Shown: piece by piece, positions 17,801 through 28,472 of the stretch
How the letters are laid out: each line of letters opens with the position of its first letter
How positions within the stretch are numbered: position 1 is the first letter of the stretch
Source: Staphylococcus chromogenes
Lineage (GTDB): Bacteria > Bacillota > Bacilli > Staphylococcales > Staphylococcaceae
DNA: 64,000 nt
Reading direction: 5' to 3'
Assembly (NCBI RefSeq): GCF_029024625.1
Contig: NZ_CP118953.1
Location: 682,001 to 746,000, forward strand
Notes under the pieces: generated by a model
What the model was told of the DNA's origin: nothing
Database searches by the model: none
The model's input: only the letters and a program-made list of their open reading frames with translations
Position numbers and translations under genes: made by a program

Positions 17801-18985
17801 ATGGTATCAGTGAGACAACGCATATTAGATTATATAGATAATCATCGGTTACATTATTTGGATATGAGTCATCAAATTCATGAAAGACCTGAAGTAGGAA
17901 ATGAAGAATTATTTGCGTCGAGACTTTTAATAGACCAGTTACACGACCATGGTTTTGAGATAGAAAAAGATATTGCTGGTCATTCTACTGGGTTTATTGC
18001 GCGCTATGATAGTGGACAAGTTGGACCCACCATCAGTTATTTAGCGGAATACGATGCCTTACCTGGATTAGGACATGCGTGTGGTCATAATATTATCGGT
18101 ACGTCGAGTGTACTTGCCGGCATCGCATTAAAACAAGTTATAGATGAGCTAGGAGGTTCCGTGGTTGTTTTAGGATGTCCAGCTGAAGAAGGTGGAGAAA
18201 ATGGGAGTGCCAAAGCGTCTTATGTGAAAGAAGGGATTATTGATGATGTGGATGTCGCACTCATGATACATCCCGGTAACGAAACATATCCTACAATTCC
18301 AACTTTAGCTGTTGATGTTTTAGACATTAAATTTTATGGGCGCAGCGCACATGCTTCAGAAAATGCAGAAGATGCTAGAAATGCTTTAGATGCTATGCTT
18401 AGTTTCTTTAATGGTGTCGCACAGTTACGACAACATATCCATAAATCAGACCGGGTGCACGGTGTCATATTAGATGGAGGGAAAGCAGCCAATATTATTC
18501 CTGATTTTACACATGCTCGCTTTTACACACGAGCGACAACACGAAAATCTTTAGATCAACTGACAGAGCGCGTGCATCAAATCGCAAAAGGGGCTGCAAT
18601 ACAAACCGGATGTGACTATGAGTTTGCGCCAATTCAAAACGGGGTAAATGAATTCATCAAATCACCGCAACTTGATGCGCTGTTTGAACGTTATGCTACT
18701 GAATTAGGTGAAGAAGTCAGTCATGATGATTTTGGTTATGGCTCGACAGATACAGGAAATGTAAGCCATGTTGTACCGACGATTCACCCACATATTAAAA
18801 TTGGACCACGAAGTTTAGTCGGGCACACGCATCGTTTCAGAGAAGCCGCTGCAAGCCCTATGGGGGATAAAGCTTTAATTAAAGGGGCAAAAATCATTGC
18901 ATTGATGGGCGCGACACTGATTCAAGACAAAGATTTATTTAATACCATTCAAAAGGAACATCAATTATTAAGGGAGAAATTGTAA
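17801..18985 (+). CDS. M20-family amidohydrolase under SAM riboswitch
   Basis: A 394-residue metallo-amidohydrolase of the M20/AbgB-like group. It has HERPEVGNEE, the metal-site segments LAEYDALPGLGHACGHN and CPAEEGGENG with the Glu-Glu pair, then a dimerisation domain with FYGRSAHASE. GSTDTGNVSHVVPTIHPH lies in the C-terminal half. Relatives cleave N-acyl amino acids, p-aminobenzoyl-glutamate or dipeptides. The ATG follows GAAGGGAG; upstream in-frame codons overlap the terminator. A SAM-I riboswitch in front suggests a role in methionine, cysteine or SAM-derived metabolism. The next gene overlaps it closely. Confidence 0.85.
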   Translation: MVSVRQRILDYIDNHRLHYLDMSHQIHERPEVGNEELFASRLLIDQLHDHGFEIEKDIAGHSTGFIARYDSGQVGPTISYLAEYDALPGLGHACGHNIIGTSSVLAGIALKQVIDELGGSVVVLGCPAEEGGENGSAKASYVKEGIIDDVDVALMIHPGNETYPTIPTLAVDVLDIKFYGRSAHASENAEDARNALDAMLSFFNGVAQLRQHIHKSDRVHGVILDGGKAANIIPDFTHARFYTRATTRKSLDQLTERVHQIAKGAAIQTGCDYEFAPIQNGVNEFIKSPQLDALFERYATELGEEVSHDDFGYGSTDTGNVSHVVPTIHPHIKIGPRSLVGHTHRFREAAASPMGDKALIKGAKIIALMGATLIQDKDLFNTIQKEHQLLREKL

Positions 18986-20167
18986 ATGTTGGATGACTCA
19001 ATTTTAAAACTGGGAGACTTATACGCGAAAGATGTGGTTTATACAGCACGACCTTCATACATTTCAAATCCATGGTTAGAACCCAATGAACATCAGTCTA
19101 ATTTTTTAACTGGAAGAGAATTACTTATTGCCGATATGCCAGTGATTGTTCATGAAGCAAGTGTCACTGAAAAATTACGCACGTTATTTTCACATGTCAA
19201 TCAGACGCTACCTGAGAATATCTATACTTTTAAAGATAAAGCAAGCTATGAAGCTTTATTACAAAATTTAACACAACAAGAACAAAAGCGTATTTACACA
19301 CAATATGTTCACGGAGAAGATTTAATTGCGCCAGAACATTATGCGATGAATAAACAGGTGTTTATTGATTTAAATACCAAATCACGCATTCCAGAGTGGA
19401 CAGATGGAAAATACTTGCCAAAACGACAAGTCGTCAAAATAGAAGATTTTCACGAAGCGTTAAAACACTGGGACCTCCCTCTTGTGATTAAACCAGGAGA
19501 TGAACTTCCAACAGCAGGTGGTTATGGTGTTATGATTTGCTATAATCAAAGCGATTTGGAACAAGCGATTGCACGTATCGAAAATGCGAAAGCGGCCACA
19601 CAAACTTTGATTATCGAACAATGTATCGAGACAGTCGACAATTATTGTGTCCAGTACGCCCTTCATCCAAAGAAAGGCATCATTTACTTAGGGGCTGCTA
19701 AACAACTGACAAACGATTACGGTTTTTACAATGGCAATGTGAATGCGATTGACGTTCCAGAGTCCGTGATTCAAGCGGGCTATGAAATTATGAAAATAGG
19801 CGTCGACAAAGGCTTCATTGGCGTCGCTGGATTTGATTTACTCGTCGATGCACAACAAAATATTTATGCGATTGATTTAAACTTTAGACATAACGGATCG
19901 ACAAGTTTATTAGTTTTAGATCCTGTGCTCACCGGAAAATATCATAAATTTTACAGTTATATTTCTGGAGAAGATCAAGAGGCATTCTTTCAAACAATTG
20001 AAAAATATGTCAAAAAAGGAGTGCTTTATCCATTATCATTTTATGATGGGGAATATTTTCAACAACCTGTACCTTCGAGATTTGCAGGGATATGGCACGC
20101 CGATCATCCGGAAGAGATAGAGCGCTTAGAAGAAGCATTTAAGAAAGAAGCAAATCTTTCATCATAA
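18986..20167 (+). CDS. ATP-grasp ligase-like protein, partner of the M20 hydrolase
   Basis: A 393-residue protein with the ATP-grasp fold in its C-terminal two thirds. It has a lysine strand LPLVIKPGDE, a glycine-rich loop TAGGYGVM, the ligand strand LIIEQCIE, and the metal-binding end FDLLVDAQQNIYAIDLNFR with N/R at the usual positions. Such enzymes join a carboxylate to an amine via acyl phosphate. The ATG begins immediately after the hydrolase stop, so the pair is translationally linked and shares the SAM riboswitch. A ligase and a hydrolase of the same class of amide bond is an attractive reading. The substrate is unknown. Confidence 0.75.
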   Translation: MLDDSILKLGDLYAKDVVYTARPSYISNPWLEPNEHQSNFLTGRELLIADMPVIVHEASVTEKLRTLFSHVNQTLPENIYTFKDKASYEALLQNLTQQEQKRIYTQYVHGEDLIAPEHYAMNKQVFIDLNTKSRIPEWTDGKYLPKRQVVKIEDFHEALKHWDLPLVIKPGDELPTAGGYGVMICYNQSDLEQAIARIENAKAATQTLIIEQCIETVDNYCVQYALHPKKGIIYLGAAKQLTNDYGFYNGNVNAIDVPESVIQAGYEIMKIGVDKGFIGVAGFDLLVDAQQNIYAIDLNFRHNGSTSLLVLDPVLTGKYHKFYSYISGEDQEAFFQTIEKYVKKGVLYPLSFYDGEYFQQPVPSRFAGIWHADHPEEIERLEEAFKKEANLSS

Positions 20168-20257
20168 TGACAGCTCTTTTATAAACGATGTTTGACGAAT
20201 TGAATGCCGTAGTTTATATTCAACTTAAAGAGAGCTCATTAAGAGAGGGAGAAAGGT

Positions 20258-20929
20258 ATGTCATATAAAAATGAACGATTTTACAAAGATATTCTGACTA
20301 ATGAGCAATTTTTTATTGCTGTTAAAGATAAAAAAATTGTGAAGCATGAGCACAATGGAAAACAATTATTTTGTTTTTGGACGAGAGAAGGCTTTGCTAA
20401 AGAATATTTGGAAAACTTGAATGTCGCATTTGATAAACTGATCACGATGGATATTGATCGTTTCACAACTTATGAACTTGACGATATGTTTGATGAGGAA
20501 GATGAAGCGGTTGTTAATGTGACGACGGACGCTGAAGGTCATGAAATTAGTATCTTATCTGCATTTAACGACATAATGACCGATATTGATCGATTACGTA
20601 TTCGAGAGTTTGTCGAAGATGTTTCAAATTCAGATACGGTTTATGGCTTAACGCAAAAAGGGATGAAAGAGTTCATGGTAGTGAGTGATGAAAATGACCA
20701 TTTTGAACAATCCCATTTTATGCCTGTATGGAGCTTAAGCCAACGCGCAAAACGTGTGGCCCACGAAGACTTCGAATCCTTTGAATTAATCGATGTTGAA
20801 GGAGAAGTCTTTGCAGAATGGCTCGATGAATTGCGTGACGATAATCGTTACGTGGCCATCGATTTAAAACCTGGTGTAGTGGGTACCATTGTGAGTGCAC
20901 AAAAACTGGCGAATGAGTTAACATTTTAA
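20258..20929 (+). CDS. Tandem DUF2750-type protein
   Basis: A 223-residue soluble acidic protein that appears to be an internal duplication. FCFWTREGFAKEYLENL and MDIDRFTTYELDDMF in the first half correspond to MPVWSLSQRAKRVAHEDFESF and IDVEGEVFAEWLDEL in the second. This matches the DUF2750 family, whose function is not known. GAGAGGGAGAAAGG precedes the ATG. It follows the ATP-grasp gene by 90 bases and may belong to the same transcript, as no terminator lies between. Confidence 0.75.
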   Translation: MSYKNERFYKDILTNEQFFIAVKDKKIVKHEHNGKQLFCFWTREGFAKEYLENLNVAFDKLITMDIDRFTTYELDDMFDEEDEAVVNVTTDAEGHEISILSAFNDIMTDIDRLRIREFVEDVSNSDTVYGLTQKGMKEFMVVSDENDHFEQSHFMPVWSLSQRAKRVAHEDFESFELIDVEGEVFAEWLDELRDDNRYVAIDLKPGVVGTIVSAQKLANELTF

Positions 20930-20962
20930 CGTAATTCAATCAATCACTATTTACGTACACAA

Positions 20963-21004
20963 AGCCACCAAAATTTACGCTGATAAATTTTGGTGGCTAT
21001 TTTA
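20963..21004. terminator. Terminator, copy 2 of a repeated hairpin
   Basis: AGCCACCAAAATTTA pairs with TAAATTTTGGTGGCT and is followed by TATTTT. It is almost the same sequence as the hairpin at 16841-16885. Confidence 0.8.
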
Positions 21005-21040
21005 ATCCCATATATATCGGTAAAAAGGAACAAAAAGAGG

Positions 21041-21080
21041 CAAAAATGTCTACAAGGCGATACACTTGTAGACATTTTTG
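21041..21080 (-). terminator. Terminator of coaW
   Basis: A perfect 16-bp inverted repeat (CAAAAATGTCTACAAG with its complement) lies just past the coaW stop and is followed on the minus strand by CCTCTTTTTG. Confidence 0.8.
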
Positions 21081-21101
21081 GCTAATATTATCGGTCAAAC
21101 T

Positions 21102-21899
21102 TTATAAATATAATGTACCAAGTGCACCTGAGAATGCCCCATTGTTTAAATAATGAGGCGTAAAACCACGTAGAATTGTATAATCAGTGACGACTTGTTG
21201 AAGTAAAGGGTTATTGTGGAAAGAAGACCCAATATAGACAACATCTTTAGCGCCGTGTTCTCTTGCGACATGAATTGAAACTGTTGTAACACTTTCACCA
21301 ACGACACCAATTAATGAAGCTAATTTATCTGCATCAGTAAACGTTTTATCTAAATTTAGTAGAACATGTCCAAAGTTAGAAGCTGTAAGCTCTCCGGAAA
21401 TGGGAGGGGTATCATTTTTATAAATATGTTTAACTTTTAAATCGATAATATCACGGTTCCCTTGTTGCGCTAAATCGGTTAATTTTTGATAATCTTTGAT
21501 TTCTGTAAGCAAATATCCTAAACCTTGAATCATGCCACCACCTGTACCAATACCTCCGACACGTTCCTGACCCTGATGATCAGCTAAGTGGATTGACGTG
21601 CCAGTCCCAACGTTAGTAAATATATAACGATCGAGTTCGATGCCTTGCTCCTTAAGTAAGATGTCTACACCTTTATCTGCCGCATCAAATTCAATAAAAT
21701 GTTTTGCTTCACAGTGCAATAAATCATTAAGCACTTTCGCATTACCACCCGTAATACTAATATCTGAACATTTTTTATCATTAAGACTTTGCGCGACTTG
21801 TTCAATTTCAGTCGTAAGAAATGTTTGATATTCTCTTTGACCTTCATGTTCAGTTACGATTTTAATTAAAGTTCCACCCGCATCGATTCCGATTCGCAT
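21102..21899 (-). CDS. coaW: Type II pantothenate kinase
   Basis: ATP-dependent phosphorylation of pantothenate, first step of CoA synthesis. The actin-like phosphate-1 loop [12 protein letters not shown] starts the protein. [10 protein letters not shown] and [16 protein letters not shown] follow in the middle, and [11 protein letters not shown] near the C terminus. At 265 residues it matches the staphylococcal type II enzyme, which is insensitive to CoA feedback. GAGGTGAC precedes the ATG. Single-gene unit. Confidence 0.95.
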   Translation of the reverse strand: MRIGIDAGGTLIKIVTEHEGQREYQTFLTTEIEQVAQSLNDKKCSDISITGGNAKVLNDLLHCEAKHFIEFDAADKGVDILLKEQGIELDRYIFTNVGTGTSIHLADHQGQERVGGIGTGGGMIQGLGYLLTEIKDYQKLTDLAQQGNRDIIDLKVKHIYKNDTPPISGELTASNFGHVLLNLDKTFTDADKLASLIGVVGESVTTVSIHVAREHGAKDVVYIGSSFHNNPLLQQVVTDYTILRGFTPHYLNNGAFSGALGTLYL

Positions 21900-22005
21900 G
21901 ATATTGTCACCTCAAAATTATTGTTTATCAACAATATATACTATATGATAATCACAAAAATACAAGTTAAAATTTGAATGAAATTAAAAATAGGGGGATT
22001 ATTTT

Positions 22006-22374
22006 ATGAAATTGAGTCCATATATCGTGGTGAATCATGTGCAAGAGGCCCTTGATTTTTACAAATCAACTTTTGGTGGGGAGGTCATACCGCTTAATGA
22101 GCACCAGGGAAAATTACTGCATGCTGAGTTGAAAATACAGGAGGATGTCGTGCTTCATTTATCAGATGATTATGGAAAAGACACCTCAAACACTGGGGCA
22201 CAAATTTTATTAACTTTTAATAATAAAGAGACGCAACAACGCATTTATGAAGCTTTAAGTGTTAAAGGGAATCCACATATGCCGTTAAATCGTACATTTT
22301 TCAATGCGATTCACGGTCAAGTGACAGATCGATATGGTGTCAATTGGTTGTTAAATTGCTTTGTTGAAGAATAA
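22006..22374 (+). CDS. VOC (glyoxalase/PhnB-like) family protein
   Basis: A 122-residue protein with the vicinal-oxygen-chelate fold pattern: LSPYIVVNHVQEALDFYKSTFGGEV at the N terminus, LHAELKIQEDVVLHLSDD in the middle and VTDRYGVNWLLN at the end. This is the PhnB/YjdN-like subgroup, whose enzymatic role is unknown. A run of G residues (AGGGGG) precedes the ATG. Divergent from coaW and converging on the BCCT transporter gene. Confidence 0.82.
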   Translation: MKLSPYIVVNHVQEALDFYKSTFGGEVIPLNEHQGKLLHAELKIQEDVVLHLSDDYGKDTSNTGAQILLTFNNKETQQRIYEALSVKGNPHMPLNRTFFNAIHGQVTDRYGVNWLLNCFVEE

Positions 22375-22379
22375 ATCAA

Positions 22380-22417
22380 AAAAACAGTGCATGCGGTACA
22401 TCCGCACGCACTGTTTT
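22380..22417. terminator. Bidirectional intrinsic terminator
   Basis: AAAACAGTGCATGCGG pairs with CCGCACGCACTGTTTT with one bulge/mismatch, flanked by A and T runs. It lies between two convergent stops and its right edge reaches the transporter stop codon. Confidence 0.85.
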
Positions 22418-24018
22418 TACATTTCGTTATCTCTTTCGCGTTCTTCAATTGTACGTGAAAAATCTTTTTCATCATCAATGTGCGACATTTGGAAATGTTT
22501 CGTATGTTCACGTCGTAAGGCATTCATTAACGCAAAAATCATCAATAGCAAAATGATAGAGAACGGCAGCCCAGTAACGACAGAAGCTGTTTGTAAACTC
22601 GTCAAGCCCCCGGCAACCGTCAGAGCGACAGAGATGGCCCCGATAAGAATCCCCCATACCATTTTATGTTTACGTTTAGGATTTTCTACGCCTCCGGTAG
22701 CCATACCAGAAACAATGTGTGTGGTTGAATCCGCACTTGTCACAATAAATGTAAAAATTAATATGATAGCGAGTGCGCTAGTGACTTCGTAAAGTGGAAA
22801 CTTGCTTAATAGCTCAAATAGCGCCACAGTATAATCTTGATCGACCACTTTTTCTATCCCTTCGTTATGATGAAGTGCATAATGAATAGCTGTTCCACCA
22901 AATCCTGCAATCCATAAAAATGAAATCATAGGGGGAATAATGAGCACACCCACGACAAATTCTCTAATCGTTCGTCCCCGAGAAACACGGGCAACAAATC
23001 CACCGATAAATGGAGACCAAGAAATAACCCAGGCCCAGTAGAAGATGGTCCATTTTTGAATCCATGAATTATCTCCCGTATAAGGATCCATTCTTAAACT
23101 ATATTGAACAAAATGAGAGATATAGTCTCCAATGGAAACAGTGAATGTTTCAACGATGAAGCGCAAATCACCAACAATGAAGATAAACACTAATAAAATG
23201 GCACCAATGATAATATTTAAATTACTTAACCATTTTACTCCGCGATTAAGTCCTGATAAGGCAGAACCTAAAAAGATAAACGTCATGATGAGTGTGATGA
23301 TTATTAATGTCATATTTGTGTTAGGGACACTAAACACATGATTCAAACCTCCAGCAATTTGTAAAATACCTAAACCGATAGAAGTAGCGATTCCCATAAC
23401 CGTCGCGATGATCGCGAGAATGTCTATAATATTTCGAAATGGACGTTTGTATGTTTCGCCAAATACGGGTTCCATCGCTGTAGAAATAAGGCCATCCCGT
23501 TGTTTACGAAATTGAAAGTAAGCGACGATGAGTCCACTCATAGCAAATATTGACCATTGAGAGATGCCCCAATGAAAGAAAGTATAGCCCATGGCTAAAC
23601 GCGCCGATTCAGCGGTTTGACCTTTCACTTCTGAAGGGAATGGCGAGTGGAGGTAATGGGTTAAAGGTTCTGCTACACCCCAGAATACAATACCGACACC
23701 AAGGCCAGCTGAAAAGAGCATTCCAATCCAGGAAATAAATGAGAATTCTGGCGCTTCATCATCATGCCCTAACTTAAAGCGACCGTATCGAGATAGAGCT
23801 AAAAAGATAAGAAAGATATCTAATACAAAAACAATAATTAAAAATAGCCACCCAAAATTGAGCGCAAGGGCATCATATGTATTTTGTGCGTAAATACCGA
23901 ACCCTTTAGGGAAAAAGGCGGCAAGAAGTGTAAATAATAAAATAATCGAAAAAGAAACGATATAGACGAAATTTCGGTTCTTTTTTTTCTTCGTCAATGT
24001 TGCTTTTGATTTTTTCAT
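22417..24018 (-). CDS. opuD: BCCT-family glycine betaine/choline transporter (OpuD-like)
   Basis: A 533-residue sodium-coupled transporter with about 12 membrane segments, a basic N-terminal tail (KKSKATLTKKKKNR) and a charged C-terminal tail. Family motifs include FSAGLGVGIVFWGVAEP, GYTFFHWGISQW and the substrate-site region WAWVISWSPFIGGFVARVSRGRT. Likely imports the osmoprotectant glycine betaine. The ATG at 24018 is preceded by AAAGGGGA; longer upstream readings have no start signal. Exact substrate among betaine, carnitine and choline is not certain. Confidence 0.88.
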   Translation of the reverse strand: MKKSKATLTKKKKNRNFVYIVSFSIILLFTLLAAFFPKGFGIYAQNTYDALALNFGWLFLIIVFVLDIFLIFLALSRYGRFKLGHDDEAPEFSFISWIGMLFSAGLGVGIVFWGVAEPLTHYLHSPFPSEVKGQTAESARLAMGYTFFHWGISQWSIFAMSGLIVAYFQFRKQRDGLISTAMEPVFGETYKRPFRNIIDILAIIATVMGIATSIGLGILQIAGGLNHVFSVPNTNMTLIIITLIMTFIFLGSALSGLNRGVKWLSNLNIIIGAILLVFIFIVGDLRFIVETFTVSIGDYISHFVQYSLRMDPYTGDNSWIQKWTIFYWAWVISWSPFIGGFVARVSRGRTIREFVVGVLIIPPMISFLWIAGFGGTAIHYALHHNEGIEKVVDQDYTVALFELLSKFPLYEVTSALAIILIFTFIVTSADSTTHIVSGMATGGVENPKRKHKMVWGILIGAISVALTVAGGLTSLQTASVVTGLPFSIILLLMIFALMNALRREHTKHFQMSHIDDEKDFSRTIEERERDNEM

Positions 24019-24105
24019 AATATCCCCTTTCAAGTTTGAAAAATCTGAAAATAGTGTATAGTTAGAGTGCGATAAAACATAATAACTAAAGGAATGAATC
24101 TGTAA

Positions 24106-24966
24106 ATGATTAAAAATAAGCGTTTTGATGATATTACTATACATTTGTTTGAAGAGCAATACCGAGATGCGTTATATCAATTTAAATTGAGTGAACGTCA
24201 ACGTATTTATTCTTCACTCCCTAAAGAAGTACTTGATGATGCTTTGGAAGACCCGAATCGTGTAGCCAATGTCGTGTTCAATGAAAAGGAAGAAATTATA
24301 GGTTTTTTTGTCCTTCACCAACACTATCAACATGAAGGGTATGACACACCAGAAGAAGTCGTCTATATTCGTTCTTTATCCATTAACGAAGCGTATCAAG
24401 GTCATGGGTATGGCACGAAAATTATGATGAATTTACCAGAGTATGTTCAAACAGTGTTTCCAGATTTTAGTCATTTATATCTTGTCGTTGATGCAGAAAA
24501 TGAAGCGGCGTGGAATGTTTATGAACGCGCGGGATTCATGCATACGGCGACTAAAGAAGAAGGACCTATCGGTAAAGAGCGTTTGTATTATTTAGATTTA
24601 AGCTCTAAGTATGTTTCGTCTTTGAAATTAAAAAGAAGTGATCAATCAGATTTAGGACCTGTTGATATTATTAATTTAACATTAAATCAAGAAAAAGTTG
24701 GTTTTCTTGCGATCGAACAATTTCAAACACGCCTTATCATTAGAGCGGTATTAGTGGAAGATGAATACCGTGAATTAGGCATCGCTCAAAATGCATTACG
24801 TCAATTATCGACGTATGTGCGTCAAAACTATGAAAAAATTGAAGTGCTTGAAGTGATGCTATTCGGTTCTCGAAACGAGCTCAAACCACTGTTCCAAAAA
24901 AGTAATTTTGTCGAAACGATCATGACAGAAGATTATACAATGTTTGAAAAATATATTAATTACTAA
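24106..24966 (+). CDS. Tandem GNAT acetyltransferase
   Basis: A 286-residue protein. The N-terminal half is a standard GNAT domain with the acetyl-CoA loop region YIRSLSINEAYQGHGYGTKIM and VYERAGFMHTA. The C-terminal half repeats the fold weakly (LIIRAVLVEDEYRELGIAQNALRQL, FQKSNFVETIM), with the usual Q/RxxGxG/A loop degenerate, so it is probably structural or regulatory. Substrate unknown. The ATG follows AAAGGAATG. It diverges from the BCCT transporter gene. Confidence 0.8.
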   Translation: MIKNKRFDDITIHLFEEQYRDALYQFKLSERQRIYSSLPKEVLDDALEDPNRVANVVFNEKEEIIGFFVLHQHYQHEGYDTPEEVVYIRSLSINEAYQGHGYGTKIMMNLPEYVQTVFPDFSHLYLVVDAENEAAWNVYERAGFMHTATKEEGPIGKERLYYLDLSSKYVSSLKLKRSDQSDLGPVDIINLTLNQEKVGFLAIEQFQTRLIIRAVLVEDEYRELGIAQNALRQLSTYVRQNYEKIEVLEVMLFGSRNELKPLFQKSNFVETIMTEDYTMFEKYINY

Positions 24967-25134
24967 ATCTTTAAGGTCATTTCAAAAAACCTTTCGCTAA
25001 ACATTGCGTAATTCCTAAGAGTCATTTATAATCAATGTTTGTTATGGTAATAAGACGCGCTTTGGAATTTGGACGAAAGCTGCGAATGATCCAATTCTAA
25101 AAGTAACGTGAATCTTTGAAAGGAAGATGTGCCG

Positions 25135-25668
25135 ATGAAATTACAAGATTACACACAAGAAATGGTTGATGAAAAAGCATTTATTGATATGGCTTATACA
25201 CTTTTAACTGAAAAAAATGAAACGATGAATCTTTATGATATTATCGATGAATTTAAGCAAATTGGACATTATGAAGACAATCAAATTGAAGATCGTATCG
25301 TTCAATTTTATACGGATTTAAATACTGATGGACGCTTTTTAAGTGTTGGTGACAATGTTTGGGGTCTACGTGACTGGTATTCAGTGGATGACATTGAAGA
25401 AAAAATAGCACCAACTATTCAAAAATTTGAAATTCTTGATGAAGAAGACGAAGAAGACAAAAATTTAAAATTACTTGGTGAAGACGATAGTGAAGGGGAT
25501 GACAACATTCCAAGCACTACTGATGATCAAGAAACTTTAAATGACCCTGAAGATGAGCACGTCGAAGATGAAATCGAAGAGTCTGATTTAGTGGTTGAGG
25601 AAGACGAAGAAGACTTAGATGAAGAATATGAAGACGAAGAAGACGATTTACTAGAGGAAAAAGAATAA
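25135..25668 (+). CDS. rpoE: RNA polymerase delta subunit
   Basis: Gram-positive RNA polymerase accessory subunit that promotes recycling and promoter discrimination. The N-terminal HARE-HTH domain (about residues 1-95) includes [15 protein letters not shown] and [20 protein letters not shown]. It is followed by a highly acidic disordered tail of Asp/Glu repeats that makes up the remaining third. The start MKLQDYTQ is chosen by homology and by AAAGGAAG upstream; an in-frame GTG two codons earlier is rejected. 177 residues. Confidence 0.96.
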   Translation: MKLQDYTQEMVDEKAFIDMAYTLLTEKNETMNLYDIIDEFKQIGHYEDNQIEDRIVQFYTDLNTDGRFLSVGDNVWGLRDWYSVDDIEEKIAPTIQKFEILDEEDEEDKNLKLLGEDDSEGDDNIPSTTDDQETLNDPEDEHVEDEIEESDLVVEEDEEDLDEEYEDEEDDLLEEKE

Positions 25669-25805
25669 AATATAAGGACTTGTATGAAAGTAGCATTAGT
25701 GGCTTAACTTAAAAGGTTATATTCACCTATTACACTGGTTAGATTCACATGTGAAGTTCTTGCGATTTAAAGCTAGATTTTCATATGAATTTCATATAAA
25801 GTTTA

Positions 25806-25833
25806 TTGACTTTTCATGACAACATGATAAAAT
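25806..25833 (+). promoter_or_regulatory. pyrG promoter (extended -10)
   Basis: TTGACT and TAAAAT with a 16-bp spacer and a TG motif just before the -10 place the start at 25841, where the transcript would begin GGGCTCC. Confidence 0.75.
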
Positions 25834-25840
25834 TTTATTC

Positions 25841-25976
25841 GGGCTCCTTTAAATAGGACAATGAAAAAACGCATACGTCAAAGAGATGTTCACACGCAAA
25901 GCAAGCGTTCAAAAATAAATGACGTAAACTCGTTCCCCCTTACATGAAATGATTGTGAGAGGGAACTTTTTTATTT
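25841..25976 (+). promoter_or_regulatory. pyrG attenuation leader with GGGC start and terminator
   Basis: The predicted transcript starts GGGCUCC, the sequence known in Bacillus subtilis pyrG for CTP-sensitive reiterative G addition. The leader ends in an intrinsic terminator (about 25930-25976) whose upstream arm is C/T-rich (GTTCCCCCTT) and pairs with AGAGGGAAC before a T-run. Extra G residues added at the 5' end under low CTP could pair with that arm and prevent termination. Mechanism inferred by analogy. Confidence 0.8.
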
Positions 25977-26051
25977 TTATAATAAATGTATCTTACATTT
26001 TACTGTTTGTATTGGATTTACCCCTTAGCAAAAGCTTCTGATATGAAATGA

Positions 26052-27671
<1,620 letters not shown>

Positions 27672-27681
27672 TTGGCACACC

Positions 27682-27727
27682 AAAAAAGCGACGGAGCATT
27701 CAAAGGTTAAGAATGCCCCGTCGCTTT
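27682..27727. terminator. Bidirectional terminator pyrG/DUF2529
   Basis: AAAGCGACGGAGCATTC pairs with GAATGCCCCGTCGCTTT, with one mismatch. The T-run is better on the minus strand. Confidence 0.75.
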
Positions 27728-27734
27728 ATCAATT

Positions 27735-28256
27735 TTATAAGTCTAAGTCTCTTATCATTTCAATCATTTGTGTATAAATATCATAGTAAATGTAATTCAT
27801 CGCAATATTGTGTGGAACGACCACTTTATCATAATCTTCAGTCATGACGATAGCTCTAGGGGTGGATAAATTGATAAAATGTATCAAGTGTTCGGGTACC
27901 GTATAAGATTTTGAAGGATTTGTAATTAAAACGACCTCTTTATCTAAGTCTATGAGTTGTTGTAAATCTTTTTCTAATGCCTCTGTCATAAAAGGTGCAA
28001 AAAGTAAAATGCGATCTGTGCTGTCTAGTTGCTCAAATGTATCTACTGCGCTAAGCGAACGACTTGATTTTAATTTTTCTTCACTGTTTAAAATATAAGG
28101 TTCAAACCATTGTAGATCGTCATATCCTTTGACATATATATGTCCTTCGCCACCCATCGCTTGAATCAGACATTGTGCAGCCATTTGGATATCAAGTTCT
28201 TGTTTATCGATACGTTGGAAAATTCCAGTCAACTGTGTTGCTAACATTTTGGACAT
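27735..28256 (-). CDS. DUF2529 family protein
   Basis: A 173-residue protein conserved in Bacillales between pyrG and fba. It begins MSKMLATQLTGIFQRI and contains QCLIQAMGGEGHIYVKGYDD and LLFAPFMTE, suggesting a SIS-like Rossmann fold; function is not known. The ATG at 28256 is preceded by GGAGG; an upstream in-frame ATG has no such site. Confidence 0.8.
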   Translation of the reverse strand: MSKMLATQLTGIFQRIDKQELDIQMAAQCLIQAMGGEGHIYVKGYDDLQWFEPYILNSEEKLKSSRSLSAVDTFEQLDSTDRILLFAPFMTEALEKDLQQLIDLDKEVVLITNPSKSYTVPEHLIHFINLSTPRAIVMTEDYDKVVVPHNIAMNYIYYDIYTQMIEMIRDLDL

Positions 28257-28418
28257 AATGTGTGCCTCCGTTATTAAAATCATTGTGTTTTATTTTAAGG
28301 AATTATACTTCAATTATCAATATTCGCATATTCATACAAAAATGATTACGCTTTCATTGACGAAATGATGAAATAATCACATTTTGACAGGATTATTTAT
28401 GCATTTTACGTTCAATTT

Positions 28419-28427
28419 TGCTATAAT
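28419..28427 (+). promoter_or_regulatory. Extended -10 promoter of fbaA
   Basis: TGCTATAAT is a consensus extended -10 element 45 bases before the fbaA start. No clear -35 at the standard distance. Confidence 0.55.
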
Positions 28428-28472
28428 GTGGTTATAAATTTAATGTGCGATATGCACCAAGGAGGAACTTTC

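Noticed and set aside
17801-18985. Longer M20 reading from 17741
   Set aside because: The extra codons overlap the riboswitch terminator and lack a ribosome-binding site; GAAGGGAG precedes the ATG at 17801.
22361-22792. 143-residue plus-strand reading opposite the BCCT gene
   Set aside because: It is antisense to clearly conserved transporter sequence, has no ribosome-binding site and a composition unlike a real protein.
24019-24159. N-terminal extension of the BCCT transporter to 24159
   Set aside because: The extension overlaps the divergent GNAT start and is not transporter-like; AAAGGGGA marks the ATG at 24018.
25441-25668. Repetitive GAA/GAT tract as a DNA repeat element
   Set aside because: It encodes the acidic tail known for RNA polymerase delta subunits, so the repetition is protein-level low complexity.
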